Made by a program: the position numbers and the translations under genes
NCBI GenBank assembly: GCA_035610835.1
Contig: CM069454.1
Coordinates: forward strand, 57,270,580-57,334,579
Source: Ophiura sarsii
Lineage: Eukaryota > Echinodermata > Ophiuroidea > Amphilepidida > Ophiuridae
Length of the DNA stretch: 64,000 nucleotides
Direction of reading: 5' to 3'
The notes under the pieces: model-generated
The model's database searches: none
Told to the model about the DNA's origin: nothing
What the model saw: only the letters and a program-made list of their open reading frames with translations
Part shown: one piece after another, positions 23,045 to 32,216 of the stretch
Layout: every line of letters starts with the position of its first letter
Position numbering within the stretch: position 1 is the stretch's first letter

Positions 23045-23830
23045 GGGGAAGGTGGGGTAATGGCGGACACCTTTTGTCAGAGAGGTATAACACACATATA
23101 ATACGTCATATAACAATAAAAATCATGTAAACACAAAGCACTGTGATGGTTCTACCTTTTATCAAGTTTTTATCAACTCATCATTTTGAAATTCGAAGCT
23201 ACGACGCAATAAACAAAATGGCGTCGTCCGGCATTACCCCACACTCTGGGGGTAATCCCGGACCGTATTTTTCAATGGCAGCCCTCTTTTTATTGGAATA
23301 CAGTATTTCAATGGGAGTTAAAAAATACCATTTTTAAAAGTGTAGCAGAAATCAAAGAACAATGTCACATATTTATATGGTCAACAACTATTACCGATTT
23401 ATGATGTTAAATTGACCACGCCCATATTGGTTACCATGGAAACGGTACATGTCCGGGATTACCCCAATCCATGTACAATGTATGGGCACATCCTCTCTTA
23501 TTAATGCTCATCATTGTGACTCCGAATTCATTTCTTTTTTATCACAAGGTATCATACATTAAATAAAAAAATAATAAGACTTTGTTTTCCTTGATGTAGA
23601 AATACCAGTTTCAAAGAGAAAGTAATGCACCAAAATATCAACTTGCCCAAAAAGTGATTTTTGTAATTCTCGCGAGAATTTGCGAGACAACCATCCCATT
23701 TAGGTTTTGTGTGATTTCAATGGAGAGGCACCTAACATCATAGGGTGGCAAAATACCACCTTCTTTCACCTGCCTTTAGATACAGCCCTGTCCGCGATTA
23801 CCCCGCGTCCGCCATTACCCCACCTTCCCC
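23045..23830. mobile_element. GGGGAAGGTGGGGTAATGG element with 7-8 bp TSD
   Basis: The left end GGGGAAGGTGGGGTAATGGC and the right end GCCATTACCCCACCTTCCCC are exact inverses, extended by GGAC/GTCC. It is flanked by the direct repeat TACAGTA (23038-23044 and 23831-23837), possibly 8 bp with the next G. Inside, GGTAATCCCGGAC and GTCCGGGATTACCCC form further inverted motifs. The frame 23143-23337 lies inside it and is not a gene I can support. hAT-like by duplication length. Confidence 0.85.
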
Positions 23831-23889
23831 TACAGTAGACGGAATAGCAATTCAGTACATGTATAGGGCCTATTGTTTTTGCTGTTGTT

Positions 23890-23987
23890 TTTTATGGTTA
23901 TGAAATTTAACAATGTTGACATTTTTGAAACATTTTGTAAAATTTTGGAATGTCGTCTGCAGCTGCCTGCCGCGTGGAAAGTGTTAA
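23890..23987. mobile_element. Fragment of MITE family C (right half)
   Basis: GAATGTCGTCTGCAG then CTGCCTGCCGCGTGGAAAG and TGTTAA match the right end of copy 1. The left half is absent. Confidence 0.8.
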
Positions 23988-24351
23988 ACACTGCCAACAT
24001 CAGGATGGCAACAACTTGTCTAACTATAATAGTTTGATAATAGACAAGGAGCCCATGAGGTTATCATTGAATATTCATTGAATTGAAATTAATATTGTGA
24101 TAATGAACAGTGAGTGAACGTAACCTCATGTTAATTAAGTTCCAAAATTAATTGTATGCAAAAGACTTTCGGTATAAATATGCATGATTAATGATTGAGA
24201 CCATATGTGAACTACTGTCCAATCAGAGCACGCCACGACTCTGGGCTGGGGTGCCGCGATTCATCAAATCACGTTCTTTTCGGTCGATAAATCAAGGAGT
24301 CCGTCATATGGATTATGACGTAAAACATACAACTAACTGTGAATATTGTGT

Positions 24352-24451
24352 NNNNNNNNNNNNNNNNNNNNNNNNNNNNNNNNNNNNNNNNNNNNNNNNN
24401 NNNNNNNNNNNNNNNNNNNNNNNNNNNNNNNNNNNNNNNNNNNNNNNNNNN
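24352..24451. other. Assembly gap (100 N)
   Basis: Exactly 100 N, the conventional size for a gap of unknown length. The right edge begins within two bases of a perfect 20-bp palindrome (24453-24472) and a second inverted pair, ATATGCCC and GGGCATAT, which may explain the assembly break. Confidence 0.99.
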
Positions 24452-24507
24452 ATTTGCCAGTGCACTGGCAAATATGCCCGCTAAGTGGGCATATTTGCCA
24501 GTATTTA

Positions 24508-24850
24508 CAGTTAGTCCAAAAGTAGCGCTTCCACACAAAAAATGGCATATTCTACCCTTCATATATCAATTGTTTAACTCAAATACCTAAATTGCTAAAA
24601 TATTTTGTGTCGCTTCAAAAGAAATCTTGGTTGCGTTTTGCCAGAAAAATGATGAAATTCAGTCATTATTGTGGAAAGTGGACATTTTAAAGTTAATCCA
24701 AAAGTAGCGCTTCCACACACAAAATGGCATCTTCTATCCTTCATATATCGATAGCTGAACTTGATACCAAAATATTTTGCATCGCTTCAAAACAATTTAT
24801 GGTTTATACGTTTTACTAAAAAAGATGTAATTTCAGTCTTTTTTGGCAAA
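24508..24850 (+). repeat. Two-copy tandem duplication, about 180 bp unit
   Basis: TCCAAAAGTAGCGCTTCCAC starts both copies (24513 and 24698). Both continue through AATGGCAT-TTCTA-CCTTCATATATC, AAAATATTTTG and TCGCTTCAAAA. The copies differ by scattered substitutions and small indels. Non-coding. Confidence 0.85.
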
Positions 24851-25261
24851 AACTATTTTTGAAATTTCATTTTCAAGCTTTCATTGAAAAGGCACTATGA
24901 CATTAACAAACAGGTAATTCCTCTACGCTTAGGGAAAAAAGAGAAGAAGTTGTGTTGCCCTCAGCGACCGACCCTAAAATCGTAAAAACTAGGGTCGCAT
25001 TTTTTGTTGTTGATTTAAATCGAATTTAAATTTTATTAACAGAGTCTAAATGTTACTATTTCTTGCTTAAAATTAATAAGTAAGCCTAAATAAATGTTTT
25101 TTAGACTTTTGTCACACTATTAACATTAGTTAAATTGACATATGGGCCTATACCATTTTGTCCTGACATAAACCATACATTTTTCAGCCAAAAAAAATTG
25201 AAAAAAATGTTGAAAAAAAGAAAAATTGAAAAAATAAATAAAATGTTTTGCCTTATTGTGT
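24851..25261. other. AT-rich stretch, no gene
   Basis: Contains poly(A)-rich runs near 25190. The antisense frame over it has no recognisable motif. Confidence 0.5.
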
Positions 25262-25975
25262 ACTTATTGGTGTACACACACCAATCCCTCCCCCACCCCC
25301 AAACCCCTCCCACCCCATCCCACATGCACAAACCCACTCAACCCCAACCACAAACCTACTCCACTTTCCCACAATGCCCCCTCCACATCTAAACCACCCC
25401 TACAACCTCCCCTCCCCACCACAAATCCCCACCCCATGCCACCACAACCCCACCACAAACTCCCTTCCCTTCACATCCTCCACCACAAACCCCATCCCCA
25501 CCATAAACCCCCTCCCCTTTCCATCACAAACCCCCTCCCCTCCCATCCCACAACAAACCCCCTCCCTTTCCCATCCCCACCACAAACCCTTCCCCTCCCA
25601 TTCTCAAAACCCCTCCCCCACCACAAAACCCCTCTCCCACCACAAACACCCTACCCACCCCATGGCCTACCCTCCCCACCCCATGCATCCACGCCACCAC
25701 AACGACCGCCCCATCACAATCCCCCACCCTAAACGGTCCCCTCCCCTTCCCAACCGCACCACAAACCCCTCCCCACCATAAAACACCTCCCCCACCACAA
25801 AACCCCTCCCCCACCACAAACACCCTACCCACCCCACCCCTAGGCCAACCCTTCCCACCCCATGCATCCATGCCACCATTCCCCCTTCCCCACCACAAAC
25901 TCTCTCCCCAGGGCCTATTCCCATTCGCCACCACAAACCCCTGCCCTCCACCACAACCCCTTTGCTTGATGCTGA
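25262..25975 (+). repeat. C-rich low-complexity tract (CCCCACCACAAACCCCTCC)
   Basis: Over 700 bp made of C-rich, nearly G-free units such as CCACCACAAACCCCTCCCC, with an internal duplication (about 25615-25680 and 25790-25860, ACCACAAACACCCTACCCAC). Frames on both strands (up to 177 residues, P/H/T-rich or G/V/W-rich) come from the composition and are not genes. The opposite strand is G-rich. Confidence 0.9.
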
Positions 25976-26585
25976 ATGGATGTTTCTGACACACCCCTTG
26001 TATTTCATTGGCCACAAGTACTCATTAAGGCTAGTGGATCCACCAAGACAATAGTGCTGGGTGATATCAAGCCTCTCAGTCTCAAACCCAAAATAACAAA
26101 ATGTTCTTCATCTCTTCAACAAGCATCATAATTTGCATAATTCAAACAGGAAATCAAACATAAACCTTACCTCAACAGATGTTTACTCTATTGGAACAAT
26201 TATTTTTGGTTTCAAACACGAAAAATAGTGAATTTATTACACACTTTGTCTTGGTTGGCAAATATGGCTCCCAAATTAGTGGGCATATTTGTCCACCTGC
26301 AAGGAATGTACTCATGTCGGTCGATGTCAAAATAAATTATTATTTTATTAAGATTTAATATTTTACTACGTCCGATATTTAGTTTAAAAAGGGACACAAT
26401 GTCATGTTGAATTTTTTTTATTTTAATTAATTTACTTCAGAATTCAAGATGAACATTAACAATTACCATTGGCATTAGCACCAGTTGTTGAACATTTACT
26501 AAAAAAAACCCAGCAAAACTTGATTAAAACACTGTTTTAAATATGTTGGAATACCACCATGTAAAATGCTGGCAGTGGTTGGAGC
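25976..26585. other. Intergenic, with a hairpin shared with the gap edge
   Basis: At 26255-26302, GGCAAATATGGCTCCC and GTGGGCATATTTGTCC form a hairpin. The GGGCATATTTG half also occurs at 24486. No coding exon was seen. Confidence 0.5.
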
Positions 26586-27006
26586 CCGGGGGGGGGGGGG
26601 GGGGGGGTGGGGGGGGGGCACTCAACTTTTTTTTGGGTAGGGGTGTGCCGCCCAGGGTCTTAAAAAGGGGGGCTACAGAACTGAACTGAGTCGATTTTAT
26701 GACGAAAAATAGGGTCTTAGGAACTGATTTTTTCAAAAAAGTAGGTCTTGAGAACTGGCCTAAATTTGAATTTTGATAAACAAAAACGCAAATTTTGGCG
26801 TTAGAACGCACATTTTTCGTAGAATTGGGGCTTTGGAACGCAAAATTTCGTGATTTTTGAATTTTAAAAAATATTGGGGGTCTTAAGAACTGATGCAGGC
26901 TCAAAAGTGGGGTCATAAGAGCTAGCAGCAGAGGGTGAAAAAGGGGGTCTTCATCGCGGCACATACCTACACCCTTTTCCAATGTCAGTGCCCCCCCCCC
27001 CCTCGG
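26586..27006. mobile_element. hAT-like MITE with G-rich termini, family D, copy 2
   Basis: Starts CCGGGG with a G run and GGCACTCAAC; ends GTGCCCCCCCCCCCCC then TCGG. Flanks are GTTGGAGC (26578-26585) and GTTGCAGC (27007-27014), 7 of 8 identical. The interior has repeated GGGTCTTAGGAACTGA-type segments. The minus-strand frame here is proline-rich and derived from the G run. Confidence 0.7.
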
Positions 27007-27174
27007 GTTGCAGCTCTACCAGCATTTTTGAATCAACGTTTTGTTGTATAAAGAGGGCTTATTTTTCTTAATCCTTATAGGTGTAAGTTCATACCTGTAA
27101 TACAATTGTAAAAATATACAAATCCCAGTTTTAATCATGTATTTTTGTAATTGGCGCTGCCTCCACCACATCTC

Positions 27175-27682
27175 TTAACCCTTTGAACCCGATAGGTCGA
27201 TTTATCGACCTATCGGAGAACGTCGTATAACCCGATAGGTCGAAAAATCGACCTGAGCGAACAGATGACACATTGATCATATGACTGAGTGGTCATGTGA
27301 CTTGAAAGTCATGTGATGTTCACCCGATGTGAAATACATTGTTTCGCAAGGTTTTCGTTGTGATTTGATGTCATTTAGCTGAAGAAAACAGTCAAAAATA
27401 GCGCAAAATTGGATGAATATGCAACACAATATGGCGCAGATGATTCTCAGGTAGACAGGGATGCATTGTTTTACGGTCATGATTGGCAATTTTGGCGATA
27501 AAACGGACGTTTTTATGTTATAAATAGGTTACGTTATACGTGTAGTACAATGGCATACTGCCCTCTATCATCGGTAACATATATTACGGATGATATAGGT
27601 GTACTATATTTAGCATTTTACCCCCGGAGAAGTCAGGGTGGGTGTACCGAACCCTTATATAACTCCGGGTTCAAAGGGTTAA
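27175..27682. mobile_element. piggyBac-like MITE, family G, copy 1
   Basis: TTAA target at both ends; termini CCCTTTGAACCCG and the inverse CGGGTTCAAAGGG. CCCTTTG next to TTAA fits the piggyBac superfamily. Just inside the left end are two hairpins: GATAGGTCGA-TTTA-TCGACCTATC, and AGGTCGA-AAAA-TCGACCT. The second copy at 34826-35318 is inverted. The frames 27489-27277 (minus) and 27550-27804 (plus) recur in both copies but show no known domain and are treated as chance. Confidence 0.9.
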
Positions 27683-27720
27683 TGCCCTTTAACGAGTTAT
27701 GGGGCAAACATCAACATTTT

Positions 27721-27990
27721 AACTTGCTCCGATTTAAAAAAATGATACCTCAAATTGTTCGTCTGATTGCAAGGATTCCAGAAATGATACTTTGTACCAC
27801 CTAGAATGTCCGTTGTACCTTATAAAGGGGTCAAAAGGTCAGGTTCTATATAGGTCAGTATACTTCATGACCTTTTGACCCACACAAAATATTCCCGGTG
27901 GTAAAAAAAATACTAAATATTAATTTCTGGAATCCTTGTAATCATACGAACCATATGAGATATTGTTTTTCAAAATCGGAGCAAGTTTTC
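27721..27990. mobile_element. Foldback element
   Basis: Left arm CTTGCTCCGATTTAAAAAAA and GCAAGGATTCCAGAAATGAT; right arm TTTCTGGAATCCTTG and AAAATCGGAGCAAG. Arms at 27721-27799 and 27897-27990. The centre has an AAAGGTCA inverted pair (27834 and 27875). No target duplication was resolved. Confidence 0.75.
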
Positions 27991-28095
27991 ACGTTTTTTG
28001 ACTTGGAGCAAGTTTTCACGTGTTTTGACTCGAGATTTCCTGAGATCTTGCGAAATCGCCACGTCGCCACTCATGCGCGGTTCAAACATGGTGCA

Positions 28096-28281
28096 TTAAA
28101 GGTATATTATGTGATCTTTCCAGGGAACGCCCTCAACATAAAAAAAAGAGTAGATTTTCTTGCAGATTTACATTTCTGTTCATAAATCGTACATACATTC
28201 CAAGTTACAGGGCGATACGATTCTTAATTACTTCAAAATCATGGTTTAGAGTGAAAATCATGAATAATAATATGCCTTTAA
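28096..28281. mobile_element. TTAA foldback MITE, family B, copy 2 (right arm deleted)
   Basis: Begins TTAAAGGTATATTATGTGAT and follows the left arm through AAAATCATGGTTTAGAGTG, then jumps to the right terminus ATATGCCTTTAA. Only one arm is left. A hAT-like MITE is inserted at its right end. Confidence 0.9.
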
Positions 28282-28283
28282 GC

Positions 28284-28626
28284 CAGGGATAGCACTGGAT
28301 CCAAAATGTGAGAGGTCCCATGACATTTTTCAGGACCCCGTAGGACTTCAAAAAACAAATTTAAGGGGTCCCCCAAGAAAATGAGGGGTCCTGAAGTTTG
28401 GGTATTTAAACAAATTAGTTTTTATGGGCAGTTTTAATGGATTTATATTGTGAGCAAAGGATGGATATGTAATTTACAGAATTTCTTAAGGTTTCCATTT
28501 ACATACATCGTCAAATTTAAGGGTCCCTTCAATTTTGATCGGGACCCGCAAGTCTTTCCAATTTGAAACCTGACGCGTCACTATTAGAAAGTGAGAGGTC
28601 TAGGACGCGTCAGAATGCGACCCCTG
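28284..28626. mobile_element. hAT-like MITE with perfect 8-bp TSD
   Basis: Starts CAGGGATAGCAC and ends GCGACCCCTG. It is flanked by the perfect 8-bp repeat CTTTAAGC (28276-28283 and 28627-28634). CAG..CTG ends plus an 8-bp duplication are diagnostic of hAT. The target was the end of the family B MITE, which dates this insertion as later. No transposase frame. Confidence 0.88.
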
Positions 28627-28634
28627 CTTTAAGC

Positions 28635-29910
28635 CCTTCGATCGCCGAATTTGCGGATTCTGATAGCGAGGTTCTTGTTTTTATGAATGAAAAGCTACGA
28701 GCGGCACTGTTTTATTTATTATATAATAACGGAAGGGAATTAAAGTAAAGAAGGAATATGGGTACATATTTGTGTTTCATTATATTTACAAAGGTAAAAC
28801 TCAAAAACTGACTAGAAACTTGTGATATTATTGCCAAATATGCGACTTTATTATGTTTTCTTGTGAGCATTTGTACTTGCCGATCGGGCAGCATGTCATG
28901 TTGTTCAGCTAGCTCGGACAAAAAAATGGTTGCCCCTGACTATCAGGCAGGCGATTTGTCGCAGCCTGTTTCATGGCATTGACTCATTTTGGTAAAGTTG
29001 CTGCATTTTTATACCGAACACAATATTGAATATTTTACTCAATAATGCTTGATATTAATGATTAAATGAAAAAGTGGAGGATTCTCTGTATGGTACACAA
29101 TTTAGCTAACTAATAAAGACAAATCAAACATTCTCAGTTATATTTTCAAACATTAAATGCGATACAATGACAAAAAATGTCATTATTACACAAATTTAGC
29201 AACAACAACAACACAATTGTCTTTTGTGATAGTTCGGACAAGAGTGTGGACTGTTTTCAATTCAATAGACCTTATAAGAGAAAATATCGCAAATCTTGTT
29301 CGGTTTATAAAATGTTCACTTTTACGCAAATGAGCATAATATGTTTACCACAACCAATTTCAAACAACTAAAATTCTTAAAAATTACAGAATCACAGAAA
29401 GCCGTTGCTCCCGTGATCAGACGCTTCACCCCAAACACGTTAAAAAAAATTGCAGACCTTAATTATCGTTAAGAGTGGGATCACCCTGGGTTTGTTATCT
29501 GTACATAACCCTGATCCTCCAGGTTACTAGGATCCCTAAAAAAGGGTGCACATATTCAATGTCATTGCCCTCATTGATTCCAATAATAGTTGGCTTTCAA
29601 ATGCCGATTATTTGATTGCGTTGATTTTTCTCAATCTAAAAATATTTTGATCCACAACGAGCACTCAAAATCGGGTTTGAGCCACTTTTAGAAAAATATG
29701 TTTTTTTTGGAATGAGTCATTTTCATCATTTACCATTTCGTATTGGGATTTGGGGTCTATACAAGCTTCAAAATAACTGAACCACCTTGTGTATGCAGTT
29801 GTTTTTGTCCAATTTGCTTTAGTCTTCCCAAAGATACACTTGTTTGACCATGAGCAAATGAAATCAATATTGTGCGCGTTTTTTGAAAGAAATCATCCAT
29901 GTGTAAACAC
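28635..29910. other. Intergenic or upstream intron, no supported exon
   Basis: The frame 28563-28748 starts inside the hAT MITE and continues into unique sequence; I see no domain. Upstream exons of the zinc-finger gene could lie here, but none could be recognised. Confidence 0.4.
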
Positions 29911-30200
29911 TAAAGCCCTAACCAGTAAAGCTAGTTTTTTGTGCGTATCGGGGGGGAGGGGGGAAAAAGTGCTATTTTTTGGACCCGAAAAATCACCCAG
30001 CACCCCCCGGGATTCGATCGCGGGACCATCCGCACCCAAGTCTGTCTCTCTACCAACTGAGCTAACTCCCTAGCAGCTATGCGGCCACAAACTCCGTGGC
30101 CACATATGCCTGCGGTAGGTGACGTCATCGCGGCAATGCACGTGCCTGGAGATAGTTTCTGGCAGTGAGATTTAGTGAGATTCAGTGGGGTTAGGGTTAA
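29911..30200 (-). mobile_element. tRNA-like element with CCCTAACC ends, copy 2
   Basis: On the minus strand TTAGCTCAGTTGGTAGAG is a very good A box, and GCGATCGAATCCCGG a B box. A CTTGGGT loop in between is reminiscent of tRNA-Pro. The acceptor stem does not close. The right end is GGGGTTAGGGTTAA and the left end carries GCCCTAACC. Length and layout match copy 1 at 22502. The frame 29789-30073 crosses it and is not coding. Confidence 0.6.
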
Positions 30201-30416
30201 GCATTTCTTCATAAAAATAGCACAGATTTGACTTTCAGTGATCAACTATAATCGAGCATATTTTTAGTAAGGATAAAGCAATTGAGACAAATTGATCATC
30301 ATATCAAGGTCAATTAGTAAATACTGATTATTAAATGAGTAAGATGACTCTTTCCACAAGCATCTTTTTTCCACAAAAGTGGATTGGAAAGTGGAACTAT
30401 GGAAGTCTTTCCTGAT

Positions 30417-30590
30417 AAATCAAACTGGCAACATCCTACCCACCATCTACGAAATGATCTCCTGTCATGTGATTGCCAAAAAGGTGGTCCTGTGACCAGT
30501 GGAGGGAAGTAGACACTAAGCTAAATGAAGGGATCACAATGATCCCAAAAGCTGCATCAGAACTCTGAATAATAGCTCGAACAAGGTATC
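30417..30590 (+). mobile_element. Penelope-like element 3' remnant with hairpin
   Basis: A short frame ends NDLLSCDCQKGGPVTSGGK then TAG at 30510-30512. It parallels the C-terminus of the clearer Penelope-like GIY-YIG remnant at 41071-40918 (DDLLSCDRPKGGHVTNGGK, stop). Immediately after the stop, ACACTAAGCTAAATGA leads to a stem, GGGATC-ACAAT-GATCCC, then AAAAGCTGCATC. This is the same arrangement as at 40869-40909. Upstream coding sequence is frameshifted or gone. Confidence 0.7.
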
Positions 30591-30632
30591 TGAATTAAAC
30601 ATTAAATTGCATGCCTTTATTATTTTTTTCAG

Positions 30633-30732
30633 CACCCCTACTGGAAATGCCATCATAATAAGCACCTCCGCTGATGCTGTCACTGTTGACAATGGTAGTT
30701 TCACCCAGGAAAACAGGGCGAGCAGTGCAGAG
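30633..30732 (+). CDS. Probable upstream exon of the zinc-finger gene
   Basis: Acceptor TTATTTTTTTCAG ends at 30632; donor GAG|GTAAGTCT starts at 30733. The exon is 100 nt. After one base that completes a split codon, it is open as TPTGNAIIIS..SSAE for 33 codons and ends exactly at a codon boundary. That matches the phase needed by the exon at 32217, so splicing gives ..SSAE|AQKTPSPL... The region is Ser/Thr-rich and probably disordered. The start codon must lie further upstream and was not identified. The antisense frame 30810-30595 is a shadow. Confidence 0.55.
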
Positions 30733-30932
30733 GTAAGTCTTTAGGGAGTGGTCATCATTATTCTGGAAGGAGAAAAGGGCAGGGAGGAGGCGGGTGCTTA
30801 TTCTGGACATGATGATTAGATAATGGTGATATCAACCAAAGTAGTTTTAAATAGTACACATGCAAGTTTCATGAAAAAGATCACATGCCTTGAAGTGGGA
30901 AAGGGTGAAGCTATTCCTGCATGTGATGTATA

Positions 30933-31402
30933 TAAACTGCTCACAAAAAGTATCGAAACACTTAGAAATGATCCAATATATAACGGCTCGAAAAGGTATG
31001 CATTAATCGAAGCAAATAACCAAGTGCATAATTTTGTTCTGCGTATTTTGACACCACGATCGATGAGATACGAGATTGCGGAGCGGAGTTATTGTCATTT
31101 CAATGGTCGTGGGTCCCGTTTCAAAAGTGACAATCATCCTATAGAAAGAAGTTTGCAATACTGTTTAGAATGATCAGATTCGTGTTTTTCAATAGAGATG
31201 AGTGTCACTTTTGAAACTGGACCCACGATCATTGAAATGACAATAACTCCGCTCCGCAACATTGTATCATAACGATCGAGGTGTCAAAATATGCAGAACA
31301 AAATGATGCACTTGGTTATTTGCTTCGATTAATGCATACCCTTTCGAGCCGTTATATATTGGATCATTTTTAAGTGTTTCGATACTTTTTGTGAGCAGTT
31401 TA
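30933..31402. mobile_element. TA-flanked MITE, family E, copy 2 (long TIRs)
   Basis: TIRs run over 200 bp: TGATCCAATATATAACGGCT on the left matches AGCCGTTATATATTGGATCA on the right, starting from TA plus AACTGCTCACAAAAAGTATC. It lies in the intron between exons 30633-30732 and 32217-34112. The frame 30823-31173 includes its left arm and is not a gene. Confidence 0.92.
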
Positions 31403-32216
31403 CTAAGACAACATAGTGATCAGAAATTTAAGGCAGGGTCAGAAGTTTGTCACAGGTTGCCATAATCCATTTAGATTCTGGCAAAGGATAGTGTGTTAGA
31501 CAGAATTTCTGGTTCTACCTCCATGTATGGGTGTCATGAAACTAGTCTAGCATGAAAACTTCATTCTGGGATTATACGCTTTATTCAGTATAATCCCGCA
31601 ATGAAGTCTTTACCCTAGACTAACTCTGTCTCCCATACATGAAGGTAATACCGAATTTCTGAGCCTGTGAGGCGAACTGCCGAATCCATTCTTGCAAAGA
31701 TTCTCGCTGGTGAAGTTGTGAGAATCCAAGCTGAGTCTCTTAGATAATCCATAGATTCTCATCAAATCCTTTGCAAGAATCTAAATGGATTCTCTCAACC
31801 TTTGACCCTGATAGGCAAGTATTGCTGAAAGGATTGAATTGAATGGGTGGTCATAAATACTCTGATATGGGGGCTATACTATAATACTGCACAGTGTGAT
31901 GAGCAATACCAACAAGTCAACAATGGTAGCACACAGGCAAGTATTGCTGATAGGATTTTTTCATTTAGGGAGAATTCATAAATACGTTGATAGGCGAAAA
32001 GGAAAGGCTAAATTATGTGCATTCAAAAACAATTTCTTTAATAAGATTTATTTTTAATTCATCCCAAAAAAGTATTTTTTATTTCAAAAAAAAGGAAATT
32101 CTAAAAATTTCACAATTATAGGTCGAACACAGGTGTTTTCTTGTATTATATTTGTGGAGAAATTCTTGTATTAACAAATGTTTTTGTTTTAATTTTTTCA
32201 CTTTAATTGCTCTTAG
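31403..32216. other. Intron 3' part with small repeats
   Basis: Rest of the intron before the main zinc-finger exon. It holds the family F MITE and duplicated pieces CAAGTATTGCTGA(A/T)AGGAT (near 31815 and 31938) and GATTCT-TTGCAA pairs near 31690-31790. The 3' splice site is TTTAATTGCTCTTAG at 32216. Confidence 0.6.
31517..31651. mobile_element. Small foldback MITE, family F, copy 2
   Basis: TACCTCCATGTATGGG opens it and CCCATACATGAAGGTA closes it; the central TTATACGCTTTATTCAGTAT with flanks GAAAACTTCATTCTGGG and CGCAATGAAGTCTTTAC matches copy 1 at 19131-19268 in inverse orientation. Confidence 0.85.

Noticed and set aside
25248..26017. Proline/histidine-rich and glycine/tryptophan-rich frames up to 177 codons
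   Set aside because: They follow from C-rich, almost G-free low-complexity DNA; all frames are open on both strands and no domain is visible.
27277..27804. Gene shared by the two piggyBac-like MITEs
   Set aside because: The frames recur because the DNA recurs; no known domain and no transposase motif.
30823..31173. 116-codon plus-strand frame upstream of the main zinc-finger exon
   Set aside because: More than half is the left arm of the family E MITE, whose copy at 17904 carries the same sequence out of any gene context.
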